Assembly (NCBI RefSeq): GCF_003096035.1
Contig: NZ_CP029186.1
Span: 2,431,001-2,495,000 of the forward strand
DNA: 64,000 nt
Source of the DNA: Flavobacterium album
GTDB lineage: Bacteria; Bacteroidota; Bacteroidia; Flavobacteriales; Flavobacteriaceae
Direction: 5' to 3'
In this document: piece by piece, positions 42,653-50,851 of the stretch
How positions within the stretch are numbered: the first letter of the stretch is position 1
Layout: every line of letters starts with the position of its first letter
Program-made: the position numbers and the translations under genes
The notes under the pieces: generated by a model
Seen by the model: only the letters and a program-made list of their open reading frames with translations
Told to the model about the DNA's origin: nothing
The model's database searches: none

Positions 42653-43429
42653 TCAAAACCCTTCAAAAACCCCCAACCCAAACAGCGCAAAATCATATTT
42701 TACGGGGTCAGCTTTATCCATTTCGCGTAAAGCGGTATCCAGTTGCAGCAGCGCTTTGGCATCGTTCTGTTTTCGGGTAAGGATGCCAAGCTTCCGCGCT
42801 ACATTGCCGCTGTGCACATCGAGCGGGCAGGAGAGGAGCGAAGGCGAAATGCTTTTCCAGATGCCAAGGTCAACACCCGTGTTGTCATCGCGCACCATCC
42901 AGCGGAGGTACATGTTGATACGCTTCGCTGCCGAACCTGCCAACGGGTCGCTCACGTGCTTGTGCGTCCGGTTTTGATGTTCAATTTTAAAAAATACTTT
43001 CTTAAATTCGTGAATCGCAGGCTGCAGGCTTTCGTCTTTCTGGTGCGTTGCGAAAACCGCTTCAGGGCTGCCGTAGTTTCGGTAAATATGCCGCAGTGCT
43101 TTTATGAAAGTCGTAAAGTCCGAGCCGTTGAAGGTTCGGTGCACAAAGCTTTCAAGTGGTTCCAGGTGGTGTTCTTCATGGCCCATTACAAAATCATACG
43201 GGCTGTCCCCCATTAATGCGACCATCTTTTTTGCATTATTGATGATCATTTTCCGGTTGCCCCACGCAATGGTCGCGGCAAGAAACCCTGCAATCTCTAT
43301 GTCTTCCTTTTGGGTAAAGAGGTGCGGTATCTGTATCGGGTCGCTGTCTATAAAATCGGGTTTGTTGTAAAGCAGTACTTTCTCATCGAGGAAAGCCTTG
43401 AGGTCTCCGGCATCCATTTTCTTTTCCAT
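42653..43429 (-). CDS. TIGR02757 family protein
   Basis: A 258-residue protein of TIGR02757 (DUF2400), widespread in Bacteroidota and of unknown biochemical role. Family segments are FLAATIAWGNRKMI, LRHIYRNYGSPEAVF, KRINMYLRWMVRDDNTGVDLG and CPLDVHSGNVARKLGIL; the last resembles the helix-hairpin-helix region of HhH-GPD DNA glycosylases, so a nucleic-acid role is possible. A candidate -7 box ends 5 bp before the first ATG, so the mRNA may be leaderless or begin at the second ATG, 43417. Confidence 0.88.
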   Translation of the reverse strand: MEKKMDAGDLKAFLDEKVLLYNKPDFIDSDPIQIPHLFTQKEDIEIAGFLAATIAWGNRKMIINNAKKMVALMGDSPYDFVMGHEEHHLEPLESFVHRTFNGSDFTTFIKALRHIYRNYGSPEAVFATHQKDESLQPAIHEFKKVFFKIEHQNRTHKHVSDPLAGSAAKRINMYLRWMVRDDNTGVDLGIWKSISPSLLSCPLDVHSGNVARKLGILTRKQNDAKALLQLDTALREMDKADPVKYDFALFGLGVFEGF

Positions 43430-43433
43430 AATG

Positions 43434-43441
43434 CAAAAGTA
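43434..43441 (-). promoter_or_regulatory. Candidate -7 box abutting the TIGR02757 gene
   Basis: TACTTTTG on the minus strand, only 4 bp before the ATG at 43429, which implies a leaderless or nearly leaderless transcript. Confidence 0.4.
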
Positions 43442-43455
43442 CGGAAGGAGGAGGA

Positions 43456-43537
43456 GAGTTGCAAAGTCCGGTTACAGAGTTGCAAAGTTGCAGAGTTGCA
43501 AAGTTGCAGAGTTGCAAAGTTGCAGAGTTGCAGAGTA
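43456..43537. repeat. 16-bp tandem repeat
   Basis: AGAGTTGCAAAGTTGC occurs three times exactly (43476, 43492, 43508), with partial copies before (GAGAGTTGCAAAGT) and after (AGAGTTGCAGAGT). It stands between the LolD-like gene and TIGR02757. Confidence 0.9.
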
Positions 43538-43585
43538 AAAAAGTAATCGGCAGGTTCAGCTCAATCTCAATTCTCAATTCTAAAA

Positions 43586-44245
43586 TCAAATCATCCTCCC
43601 ATCGCTCATTACAAGCTTCCTGTCGGCCATGTTGGCAAGCTCTTCGTTGTGGGTAACGATCACGAACGTCTGGCCCATTTCGTCACGCAGCTTAAAGAAC
43701 AGCTTGTGCAGGTTGTCGGCAGAAGCGGTATCGAGGTTACCCGAAGGCTCATCGGCAAAGATAACGGCGGGCTTGTTTATCAGTGCCCTTGCTACAGCTA
43801 CGCGCTGCTGCTCGCCACCCGACATTTCGCCCGGCCTGTGGTCGATCCTGTGCGAAAGCCCAAGGTAGTCCAATAGTTTTTTAGCTTCGGCTTCGGTAGC
43901 GCTTTTTGATTTTCCGGCAATGAAAGCCGGTATGCACACATTTTCAAGTGCGGTAAATTCGGGCAACAGCTGGTGAAACTGGAAAATGAACCCCAGGTGC
44001 AGGTTTCGGAATTTTGATAACGCCTTATCCTTGAGCTTCAGTACATCCTCATTATTGATGACAAGGGAAGCGCCCGTTTCCTTTTTGGGCCGGTCGAGCG
44101 TACCGAGTATTTGCAGCAGCGTGGTCTTGCCTGCGCCGGATGCCCCTACGATAGAAACGATCTCGCCTTTTTTGATGTGGAGATCTACGCCTTTAAGGAC
44201 GTGCAGCTGGTCATAATATTTATGGATGTTCGTGGCCTGTATCAT
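43586..44245 (-). CDS. ABC transporter ATPase (LolD/MacB type)
   Basis: A 219-residue nucleotide-binding subunit. Walker [10 protein letters not shown] (about 38-46), the signature [15 protein letters not shown] (about 137-151) and Walker [13 protein letters not shown] (about 157-168) are intact. The close resemblance to LolD/MacB families suggests lipoprotein release from the inner membrane, but no permease gene adjoins. I chose ATG 44245 ([11 protein letters not shown]); a GTG 15 bp upstream is the alternative. Confidence 0.85.
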   Translation of the reverse strand: MIQATNIHKYYDQLHVLKGVDLHIKKGEIVSIVGASGAGKTTLLQILGTLDRPKKETGASLVINNEDVLKLKDKALSKFRNLHLGFIFQFHQLLPEFTALENVCIPAFIAGKSKSATEAEAKKLLDYLGLSHRIDHRPGEMSGGEQQRVAVARALINKPAVIFADEPSGNLDTASADNLHKLFFKLRDEMGQTFVIVTHNEELANMADRKLVMSDGRMI

Positions 44246-44367
44246 TTGTGCAGTTTTCACAAAGAAACAAACATTTTAAAACATGGTGAAATCTTTTTTG
44301 GCACAATATTTCGTATATAGTATTGTAAAGTTTAGTTAACGGCCCTGCCGGACCGTTTTGTATCATT

Positions 44368-44375
44368 TAATTTTG
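44368..44375 (+). promoter_or_regulatory. Candidate -7 box of msrA
   Basis: TAATTTTG, 14 bp before the ATG at 44390. Confidence 0.4.
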
Positions 44376-44389
44376 AAAAACAATAATCA

Positions 44390-45073
44390 ATGAAAAAAGT
44401 AATAGCAATAGCGCTGGCCACAATCTCAATGTCATGCCAGGGCAGTCCTAAGGCTTCGAAAGTTGCGGATAACGGTGCCGAAGGAGAAAAGGATGTTCAG
44501 TTAACAGATAAAAAAGGAGACTTAAAAATGGATAATAACAAGACGGAAACTGCCATATTTGCAGGAGGCTGCTTTTGGTGTACCGAAGCTTTCTTCACCG
44601 AGCTGAAAGGTGTGGAGAAAGTAGTGTCGGGCTATATAGGCGGGACAAAAGCAAACCCCACGTATAAAGAAGTGTGTACAGGGACAACCGGCCATGCGGA
44701 GGCAATAAAGATTACGTATAATCCAAGCGAGGTTGCCTATGAAGACCTTTTGGAGGTCTTTTTCGCGACTCACGACCCAACAACGCTCAACAGGCAGGGT
44801 GCTGATGTAGGTACACAATACCGCAGCGAGATATTTTATACTACTGATACACAGAAAGCATCAGCGGAGAATTTTATAAAGCTGCTTACCGACCAACATA
44901 TCTATGACAAAAATATCGTAACCAAAATTACGAAGGCGCCCACGTTTTATCCTGCGGAAGATTACCACCAGGATTATTATGCGCAAAACAGCAGCCAGCC
45001 GTATTGCCAGGCCGTCATTACGCCAAAATTGGACAAGCTGAAAAAGAACTATAAGTCGAAGCTAAAACACTAA
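44390..45073 (+). CDS. msrA: Peptide-methionine (S)-S-oxide reductase, predicted lipoprotein
   Basis: A 227-residue MsrA. Catalytic motif GGCFWCTEAFF is at about residues 59-69, with the family segments VVSGYIGGT and FFATHDPTTLNRQGADVGTQYRS, and YHQDYYAQN near the end. Residues 1-16 are a short lipoprotein signal (TISMSC) followed by a charged 35-residue linker, so the enzyme probably works outside the cytoplasm, repairing oxidised methionine in envelope proteins. An internal ATG (near residue 47) could make a cytoplasmic form. MsrB is not in the window. Confidence 0.93.
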   Translation: MKKVIAIALATISMSCQGSPKASKVADNGAEGEKDVQLTDKKGDLKMDNNKTETAIFAGGCFWCTEAFFTELKGVEKVVSGYIGGTKANPTYKEVCTGTTGHAEAIKITYNPSEVAYEDLLEVFFATHDPTTLNRQGADVGTQYRSEIFYTTDTQKASAENFIKLLTDQHIYDKNIVTKITKAPTFYPAEDYHQDYYAQNSSQPYCQAVITPKLDKLKKNYKSKLKH

Positions 45074-45092
45074 GCAGATTAGAATACGATAT

Positions 45093-45125
45093 AAAGGCAT
45101 TGCGGTTTTCGTGATGCCTTTTTTG
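45093..45125 (+). terminator. Terminator after msrA
   Basis: AAAGGCAT and ATGCCTTT pair around a 10-base loop and are followed by TTTT. Confidence 0.82.
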
Positions 45126-45172
45126 ATTTTAACTAAAGGGATTTTGTAAATTTACTATAAATCATGACCCGC

Positions 45173-45381
45173 ATGGAAACTTCAAAACACAAACCCGCAA
45201 AGTCCTGCTACGATCACTTGGGCGGCAAGCTAGGTACCTTACCTTATTATTAGAGCAGTTTATCGAAAAGGGATGGATCGCAAAAGAGCAGTTCTCCGAT
45301 AAGCACTATTTTATAACATCGAAAGGCGAAAAGGAATTTGAGGAGCTTGGAATTGACCTTTCTCAGATAAAAGAGGAATAA
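45173..45381 (+). pseudogene. Winged-helix (ArsR-like) regulator broken by a 5-bp duplication
   Basis: Frame one from ATG 45173 reads METSKHKPAKSCYDHLGGKLG and stops at 45254. The sequence ACCTT occurs twice in a row (45236-45245); removing one copy joins it to a second frame, LLLEQFIEKGWIAKEQFSDK..., that runs to TAA 45379-45381. The joined 67-residue product would be a small winged-helix protein with a conserved end EELGIDLSQIKEE, of a type found in Flavobacterium as an ArsR-like regulator. The duplication is the likely cause of loss. Confidence 0.8.
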
Positions 45382-45392
45382 TTTAATATGTC

Positions 45393-45411
45393 AGACGCAT
45401 TCAATGCGTCT
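45393..45411. repeat. Short palindromic intergenic repeat
   Basis: AGACGCAT-TCA-ATGCGTCT, a 19-bp hairpin of a kind seen repeatedly between flavobacterial genes. Confidence 0.55.
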
Positions 45412-45416
45412 CTACA

Positions 45417-45482
45417 TTACGGTTTTACAATCACAATACGGTACCTATCCGGGTCGGCATACGTAATGCCATTAACTTTCAG
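45417..45482 (-). pseudogene. C-terminal remnant of a protein gene (VOC-like)
   Basis: On the minus strand 21 codons read LKVNGITYADPDRYRIVIVKP and then stop; the frame is closed just upstream. The pattern Y-A-D-P-D-x-Y-R-I-x-I recalls the last strand of VOC/glyoxalase-fold proteins (ADPDGxxIEL). It seems to be the tail of a lost gene between repeats. Confidence 0.4.
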
Positions 45483-45514
45483 CCACTAAGCGCCTCAGCT
45501 TCTCAGCACCTTTT

Positions 45515-46123
45515 TTATTCCTCCATATCCCAGATATCAGTATTGGTAAACCTGATATCAAGCCTTGGCATCGTATAACCACTGGCCCCAATAGATTTGA
45601 TGATAGCCGAAACCCTCATGTTCCTGCCCTCGAATTGCTGGTAATTGGTTACCATGTCCTGGTCGGCCATTTCAAAAGTTTCAAACGCATATATTGTCGT
45701 TGCTTTGTCATTGGCAGAGCATTTCAACCAGTTTTTACTTTCCTCATCAAGTGAAAAATAATTGAACATGCCTCCCTTTTTGAACATATTGTAAGGCGTA
45801 ATAACATTCTTACCCTCAAACCCCTTTAGCTTTTTCAGGGCAGCCTCCTTATCAATTTCCTTATTTCCCAAAAGGCCGCTTACTGATGTCAGATACATAT
45901 ACCGAATAATACCGGCATCATCGCTCATTTCGTTTGCGCCTTTAAATCGTTTCAGGAATTCAAGGGAAATCTTCTCGGTTTCCTTCCAGTCCTCTTTTAT
46001 AAGGAAGGGGATAATGCGGTTGTAGTCGTCTTCCGTTATCAGGGAGGCGGTTTCCTGTGCAGACGAAATGGTGTTGGAAAGCAGGGCTGCGAACAGCAAA
46101 AGGCAGTTTAATAAAGGTTTCAT
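45515..46123 (-). CDS. Hypothetical exported protein, 202 residues
   Basis: Unrecognised protein with signal peptide (about 1-22, ending ISSAQ). The mature part is helical at first (DDYNRIIPFLIKEDWKETEK, FLKRFKGANEMSDDAGIIRY) and beta-like at the end (MRVSAIIKSIGASGYTMPRL). The start resembles proteins that have a single TPR-like hairpin. Independent gene in a repeat-rich neighbourhood. Confidence 0.65.
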   Translation of the reverse strand: MKPLLNCLLLFAALLSNTISSAQETASLITEDDYNRIIPFLIKEDWKETEKISLEFLKRFKGANEMSDDAGIIRYMYLTSVSGLLGNKEIDKEAALKKLKGFEGKNVITPYNMFKKGGMFNYFSLDEESKNWLKCSANDKATTIYAFETFEMADQDMVTNYQQFEGRNMRVSAIIKSIGASGYTMPRLDIRFTNTDIWDMEE

Positions 46124-46198
46124 AAGTTGGTTTTGATTACAGCAATAGTAAGGAAAAGTTTCTCATCTTTTACAGTAATTTTAAACCTGCAGGATATT

Positions 46199-46244
46199 TT
46201 TTACCACAAATTTCCCGGTGAACTTTGCGGCCTTAGTGGTAAAA
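46199..46244. repeat. TTTTACCAC/GTGGTAAAA inverted repeat
   Basis: TTTTACCAC (46199-46207) and GTGGTAAAA (46236-46244) flank a 28-bp spacer. The same ends begin and finish the longer element at 8630-8784. Confidence 0.65.
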
Positions 46245-46269
46245 TTAAACACTTAATTTCGCACGAAAG

Positions 46270-46304
46270 GAAAACCCGAAACCCGAAACCCACAACCCGA
46301 AACC
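46270..46304. repeat. ACCCGAA short tandem repeat
   Basis: ACCCGAA recurs four times with small changes (ACCCGAAACCCGAA, then ACCCACA, ACCCGAA) just after the stop of the metallophosphatase gene on the minus strand. Confidence 0.7.
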
Positions 46305-47213
46305 TTAAACCACTATCGTCCTTCCCGAACCCGATTTTTTCCCCTTTTCGAAAGTAAAATCAATGCGCCCAAGATTGATGCCGTAGCAGCCTACCTGGTT
46401 CACCATAACCTCTTTACCCTCGACGTTCTTCTCAATTTGCGGCTTGGTAAGGAAGGTGTGCGTATGCCCGCCGATGATCAGGTCGATGTCCTTTGTCCTC
46501 CATGCCAGCACGAGGTCGCTCACTTTCTCTTTTTCGTCAGGATAAGCAAACCCAAGGTGCGAAAGGCAGATCACAAGGTCGCATTTCTCTTTATGTTTAA
46601 GGATACGTGTCATGTCCTGCGCTATTTCGATAGGGTTGAGGTACACTGTTTCTTTATATAGTTTCTTGTCTACCAGCCCCTGAAGCTCAACGCCAAGCCC
46701 GAAGATACCCACCTTAATGCCGTCTTTAACAATGATCTTATAAGGCTTCACAATACCATTAAGTACCGTGTTCTTAAAATCATAATTAGCTGAAACAAAG
46801 TCGAAATTAGCATGGGGCAGCATCGCATGGAAGCCGTCAATCCCATTATCGAAATCGTGGTTACCCATGGTGGAAAGGTCGTATTTCATCATGCTCATCA
46901 GCTTAAATTCGAGTTCGCCGCCATAATAATTAAAATAAGGTGTACCCTGGAAAATATCACCCGCGTCAAGCAGCAGTACATTGGAATTCTCGCGGCGTAT
47001 TTGCTCTATCAGCGTTGCCCTCCGCGCCGCCCCGCCCATATTCGGGTATTTCGGGTCGTCAATGGCAAATGGGTCGATATGGCTATGCACATCGTTGGTG
47101 TGCAGTATGGTAAGTTTTTTTACTTCAGGGTCGTCAAAGCTGCTAAGCGATAACCCTCCCAGTACAAGCGCGCTACCGGCAGCTGTTTTTTGTATAAAAT
47201 CTCTTCTTTTCAT
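46305..47213 (-). CDS. Metallophosphatase half of a 5'-nucleotidase
   Basis: A 302-residue calcineurin-like phosphoesterase. A twin-arginine-type signal is present (MKRRDFIQKTAAGSALVLGG). The metal site motifs are complete: HTNDVHSH (about 39-46), LDAGDIFQG (about 82-90), GNHDFDNG (about 117-124), SHLG (about 219) and GGHTHTF (about 250). This equals the N-terminal domain of UshA. The C-terminal domain is encoded by the preceding overlapping gene. Substrates are probably nucleotides or UDP-sugars in the periplasm. Confidence 0.9.
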   Translation of the reverse strand: MKRRDFIQKTAAGSALVLGGLSLSSFDDPEVKKLTILHTNDVHSHIDPFAIDDPKYPNMGGAARRATLIEQIRRENSNVLLLDAGDIFQGTPYFNYYGGELEFKLMSMMKYDLSTMGNHDFDNGIDGFHAMLPHANFDFVSANYDFKNTVLNGIVKPYKIIVKDGIKVGIFGLGVELQGLVDKKLYKETVYLNPIEIAQDMTRILKHKEKCDLVICLSHLGFAYPDEKEKVSDLVLAWRTKDIDLIIGGHTHTFLTKPQIEKNVEGKEVMVNQVGCYGINLGRIDFTFEKGKKSGSGRTIVV

Positions 47214-48004
47214 TGCTTTTCGGTTATAACGCGCAGCGATTTAGATGCATAAATAGTGTCGGTTGCCTTAAAATAATCAATGAAGACATTTCGCAGCTTG
47301 TAATCAAGGTCATAGGTGGCGACGCCCCTTTTGAAGAACGCCATGTTATCGCCGCCGTTCGACAGGTAATCGGATGTAGCAACGTTATATACTTTGCTGA
47401 TGTCAAGCGTCTTGCCCTGTACAGTAATGTCTTTTACCATTGTAGCAGTTTTGTCAAGGTGTATTTCCATTCCGGCAAGCGGGTGCGGTTTTTTTTCACG
47501 GACAATATAATCGGCTATTTCGCGAACTTGTTCGCCTTTAAGTGCAATGACCACCATGCTGTTTTCAAAAGGCATGATATCAAAGGCAGTACGCGTCGTC
47601 ACATTGCCTTTCGGGATGATCGAGCGTATGCCCCCGTGATTGAGAAGGCAGATGTCGACGTGCCTTTTTTCGCGTGCATACAATACTTTATCGGCAGCTT
47701 GCAGCGTTACATCAGCCATGAGGTTGCCTATTGCCGTTTGCCAGCCTTCAATTGATTTTGATTTATCAAGGGTTTCCGGCGCATAGGCAAGCACGCTGTC
47801 AAGGTCTTTGTTGATGTGGTCGCGATAGGGCTTTATAAAAGCTTCAATCTCTTGTGTATCAGCATACTCTTTGGTGACAGGGATTTTTTTGCCTTCTATT
47901 TTAGTGTTGTGCAGCCCTGTTGAACCGCAGGCAAAGAGCCCTGCCATTGCCGCGAGCAGGATAAACCGCCTTACAGGTGTGCTATACTTTTTAAAGATTA
48001 TCAT
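47210..48004 (-). CDS. 5'-nucleotidase C-terminal domain lipoprotein
   Basis: A 264-residue lipoprotein (LLAAMAGLFAC, Cys about 26). It carries only the 5'-nucleotidase C-terminal, substrate-binding domain: NHGGIRSIIPKGNVTTRTAF, DIMPFENSMVVI, GKTLDISKVYNVATSDYLSNGGD. Its end overlaps the start of the metallophosphatase gene by 4 bp (ATGA), so both halves are made together. I use the ATG at 48004; the frame is open 13 codons further. Confidence 0.88.
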   Translation of the reverse strand: MIIFKKYSTPVRRFILLAAMAGLFACGSTGLHNTKIEGKKIPVTKEYADTQEIEAFIKPYRDHINKDLDSVLAYAPETLDKSKSIEGWQTAIGNLMADVTLQAADKVLYAREKRHVDICLLNHGGIRSIIPKGNVTTRTAFDIMPFENSMVVIALKGEQVREIADYIVREKKPHPLAGMEIHLDKTATMVKDITVQGKTLDISKVYNVATSDYLSNGGDNMAFFKRGVATYDLDYKLRNVFIDYFKATDTIYASKSLRVITEKQ

Positions 48005-48033
48005 TGAGGAGACAGATATTTGAATTATTTTTG
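48004..48033 (+). promoter_or_regulatory. Promoter of the DUF6913-dapA operon
   Basis: TTG (48004-48006), 19-bp spacer, TATTTTTG (48026-48033), 21 bp before the ATG at 48055. It overlaps the start codon of the divergent nucleotidase gene. Confidence 0.55.
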
Positions 48034-48054
48034 TATTCGACAAGTAAAAGTACT

Positions 48055-48573
48055 ATGTTTTTAAAGTTTATTAAAGATTTTGGCCTAAAAAAGATTATTA
48101 AGAAAAAGTTATCCGGTTATAAACCGGTGTCATCACCAGACGTTGTAAAGACGGTAGGTATAGTGGTAGATGAAAGTTACTTTCTTGATAAAGAATTGCT
48201 TATAAGCGAGCTGGTCAACTTTGGTATTGACCGCAACGCTATCAAAACATTAAGTTTTAAGGAACGTGTAAAGCCCAAGGAAATTGTAGAGTGCTGCCAT
48301 TTTACCCGTAAAGACATATCGGTTACAGGAAATTTCGAGAAAGCCGATGTGGCCGAATTTATAGATACACCTTTTGATATGCTTATCAGCTACTATGATG
48401 TGGAAAAACCGCCGCTGGTACTGGCCACACTGAAATCGAAGGCGAAGTTTAAAGTAGGCTTTTCCAGTGTTGATAACCGCTTGAACCACTTTATGATAAG
48501 CAGCCAGGCCGAAAAATACACCGAATTTATATCCGAACTATTCAAATATTTAAAGATACTAAACAAAATATAA
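48055..48573 (+). CDS. DUF6913 family protein
   Basis: A 172-residue cytoplasmic protein usually found next to dapA in Flavobacteriia. Family features: a basic N-terminus ([17 protein letters not shown]), [20 protein letters not shown] and a C-terminal [36 protein letters not shown]. Function unknown. ATG 48055 is preferred to the upstream ATG 48004, which overlaps the promoter. dapA starts 2 bp after its stop. Confidence 0.85.
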   Translation: MFLKFIKDFGLKKIIKKKLSGYKPVSSPDVVKTVGIVVDESYFLDKELLISELVNFGIDRNAIKTLSFKERVKPKEIVECCHFTRKDISVTGNFEKADVAEFIDTPFDMLISYYDVEKPPLVLATLKSKAKFKVGFSSVDNRLNHFMISSQAEKYTEFISELFKYLKILNKI

Positions 48574-48575
48574 GC

Positions 48576-49454
48576 ATGCAGCAATTGACAGGCACGGGCG
48601 TTGCCCTTATAACACCCTTTAAGAAAGACTTTTCGGTAGATGTGGACGGGCTGAAAAGCGTTGTGAATTTCCAGATCGACGGTGGTATCGACTACCTTGT
48701 GGTATTAGGCACTACAGCCGAAGCCGCTACATTGACAAAAGACGAAAAAGAACTCGTTATAAAGACGGTTATCGAGGCCAATGCAGGCAGGCTGCCGCTT
48801 GTGCTTGGTGTTGGCGGCAACAATACCGCAGAAGTGGCGGAAGAGCTCAAAACGCGTGACCTTTCTGCTTTCGTGGCAATATTGTCTGTTTCGCCATATT
48901 ATAACAAACCAACGCAGGAAGGCATTTACCAGCATTTTAAGGCTGTTGCCCAAGCATCGCCAATTCCTGTAATTTTATATAATGTACCGGGGCGTACGGC
49001 AAGTAATATGCTTCCTGCGACCGTGATACGCCTGGCAAATGATTTTAAAAATGTTGTGGCGATAAAAGAAGCCGCAGGGGATATCGTACAGGCTATGAAG
49101 CTGATACAAGGCGCTCCCCAAGGTTTCCTTGTTATTTCAGGGGACGATATGATCACGCTTCCTATGATTCTTGCAGGCGGTGCGGGCGTAATTTCTGTAA
49201 TAGGGGAGGGCTTCCCGAAAGAGTTCTCGCAAATGGTGCGCCTCGGACTGGAGCGTAAGGTTGATGAGGCTTATAAACTGCATTACCTGCTTGCCGATTC
49301 TATTGATATGATATTTGAGCAGGGCAATCCTGCAGGCATCAAGCACGTCTTTAAAGAACTGGGCGTTTGCGGGGATACCGTAAGGCTTCCGTTGGTTAAT
49401 GTCAACGAGGATTTAGCAGGCAGGTTGAGTGCTTTTGTAAAAAAGATCGGTTAA
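48576..49454 (+). CDS. dapA: 4-hydroxy-tetrahydrodipicolinate synthase
   Basis: A 292-residue class I aldolase that condenses pyruvate with aspartate semialdehyde in lysine and diaminopimelate synthesis. The TIM-barrel motifs are complete: [16 protein letters not shown] (about 44-60), [11 protein letters not shown] with the catalytic Tyr (about 133) and AIKEAAGD with the Schiff-base Lys (about 162). A GDD segment follows. Coupled with DUF6913 upstream. Confidence 0.96.
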   Translation: MQQLTGTGVALITPFKKDFSVDVDGLKSVVNFQIDGGIDYLVVLGTTAEAATLTKDEKELVIKTVIEANAGRLPLVLGVGGNNTAEVAEELKTRDLSAFVAILSVSPYYNKPTQEGIYQHFKAVAQASPIPVILYNVPGRTASNMLPATVIRLANDFKNVVAIKEAAGDIVQAMKLIQGAPQGFLVISGDDMITLPMILAGGAGVISVIGEGFPKEFSQMVRLGLERKVDEAYKLHYLLADSIDMIFEQGNPAGIKHVFKELGVCGDTVRLPLVNVNEDLAGRLSAFVKKIG

Positions 49455-49501
49455 TTGCAGAAAACTTAAGATCCTGCAATAAAAATATAAAAATACAGTT
49501 T

Positions 49502-49531
49502 AAAGAAGGTGCTTTCAGGGCATCTTTTTTA
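49502..49531 (+). terminator. Weak terminator-like hairpin after dapA
   Basis: AAAGAAGGTGC and GGCATCTTTTTT can pair with mismatches and end in a T-run. Confidence 0.45.
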
Positions 49532-49574
49532 TTGGCCGGATAATTAGCGGGAACTTTAAAAGGATGTGAAAATG

Positions 49575-49606
49575 AAATTTGTGGAATTCGTGAAATTCGT
49601 GGCAAA
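49575..49606. repeat. Short direct repeat, GTGGAATTC-GTGAAATTC-GTGGCAAA
   Basis: Three near-copies of GTGxAATTC sit in the 259-bp gap between dapA and bamD. Similar phrases are typical of intergenic repeats in this group. Confidence 0.5.
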
Positions 49607-49670
49607 AGATCTTCCCCTGAAGGCGTTGAAAAAAGATTTTTGTATTACCTAATTATTACCTAATTTTGCA

Positions 49671-49678
49671 GTTGCTTT
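49671..49678 (+). promoter_or_regulatory. Candidate -7 box of the bamD operon
   Basis: TAATTTTG, 35 bp before the ATG at 49714; preceded by a direct repeat TTACCTAATTATTACCTAATT. Confidence 0.45.
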
Positions 49679-49713
49679 TAAAACAGCGGCTGTTTACAGC
49701 ATAACCAATATTT

Positions 49714-50520
49714 ATGGCAAGATTTTTTTACATACTCCTTTTTGCATTAGTGCTTACATCGTGCAGCCAGTTCCAGAAAGCGCTGAAATCAGACGATATC
49801 AAGTTGAAATATGAAGTGGCTGAGAAGCTTTATGAGAAGGGGAAATATTCTAAGGCCATACGCCTTTTCGAACAGATAGCGCCGTCCTACAGGGGCAAGC
49901 CACAGGCCGAAAAGATGTTTTACATGTATTCGCAATCGCTGTATAAAACAAGGCAGTATTACTCCGCGGGCTACCAGTTCGAGAGCTTTACGGCGGGTTA
50001 CCCAAGGAGCGAAAAGCTGGAAGAGGCTTCATTCCTGGGTGCAAAAAGCTATTACCAGCTGTCGCCACGCTATTCGCTGGACCAGACAGATACCTATAAA
50101 GCGCTTGATAAATTACAGGCGTTCATCAATAATTTCCCGAACTCGCAGCTTATGCCAGAGGCCAACCTCCTGGTAAAAGAACTGAGGGAAAAGCTTGAGA
50201 AAAAGGCTTACGAGATCGCCAAGCAATACCACCAGACCGGTGAGTACTTTGGAGATTACAATGCAGCGATCAAGGCATTTGATAATTTTATCATCGATTT
50301 TCCGGGTACGCCTTTAAAGGAAGATGCCCTTTATTATAAGTTTGATGCGTCCTACCTTTTGGCGATAAACAGTGTGCCTTCCAAGATGCTGCAGCGCCTT
50401 AATGATGCTAAAGACAATTACAATGCGCTTGTAAAATTCAAGCCGGATACCAAATATAAAGCTGAGGCTGATGCAAGCCTTGCAAGGATAAACACTGAAT
50501 TACAAAAATTTTCTAAATAA
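49714..50520 (+). CDS. bamD: Outer membrane assembly lipoprotein BamD
   Basis: A 268-residue lipoprotein (FALVLTSC, Cys about 16) of five TPR motifs that forms part of the BAM beta-barrel insertion complex with BamA. Repeats are visible in YEKGKYSKAIRLFEQIAPSY (about 43-62) and QYYSAGYQFESFTAGYPRSE (about 80-99). The order bamD, rpoZ, coaBC, DUF4835, recN is a conserved cluster in Flavobacteriia. rpoZ starts 7 bp after it. Confidence 0.92.
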   Translation: MARFFYILLFALVLTSCSQFQKALKSDDIKLKYEVAEKLYEKGKYSKAIRLFEQIAPSYRGKPQAEKMFYMYSQSLYKTRQYYSAGYQFESFTAGYPRSEKLEEASFLGAKSYYQLSPRYSLDQTDTYKALDKLQAFINNFPNSQLMPEANLLVKELREKLEKKAYEIAKQYHQTGEYFGDYNAAIKAFDNFIIDFPGTPLKEDALYYKFDASYLLAINSVPSKMLQRLNDAKDNYNALVKFKPDTKYKAEADASLARINTELQKFSK

Positions 50521-50527
50521 AAGAGTC

Positions 50528-50842
50528 ATGGATCTAAAGAAAACAACTGCTCCCGTAAACACCATTACCTACAATAAGAGTAAGATAGAGGAACCGACAG
50601 GTAACATTTACGAGGCAATTACAATTATGGCAAAAAGGGCTAACCAGATCAATACCGAGATAAAAAAGGAACTGATCGAGAAGCTTGAAGAATTTGCTAC
50701 CTACAACGACAGCCTTGAGGAGATTTTTGAAAACAAGGAACAAATAGAGGTTTCTAAATTTTACGAAAAACTTCCTAAGCCTCACGCATTGGCAGTACAG
50801 GAATGGCTTGATGAAAAAATTTCCTACAGGGAACCTAAATAA
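50528..50842 (+). CDS. rpoZ: RNA polymerase omega subunit
   Basis: A 104-residue protein with the conserved omega/Rpb6 segment around NIYEAITIMAKRANQINTEIK (about 27-47, read in two parts), followed by an acidic helix. It assists assembly of the beta' subunit of RNA polymerase. Length agrees with Bacteroidota omega. It sits between bamD and coaBC, 9 bp before the latter. Confidence 0.9.
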   Translation: MDLKKTTAPVNTITYNKSKIEEPTGNIYEAITIMAKRANQINTEIKKELIEKLEEFATYNDSLEEIFENKEQIEVSKFYEKLPKPHALAVQEWLDEKISYREPK

Positions 50843-50851
50843 TATACAGGT

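Noticed and set aside
43456..43537. Tandem repeat as a CRISPR array
   Set aside because: Units are contiguous, without spacers, and no cas genes are present.
43459..43656. Open frames reading through the 16-bp tandem repeat
   Set aside because: Frames exist only because the repeat lacks stops; the products are LQSCRVAK-type repeats without family support.
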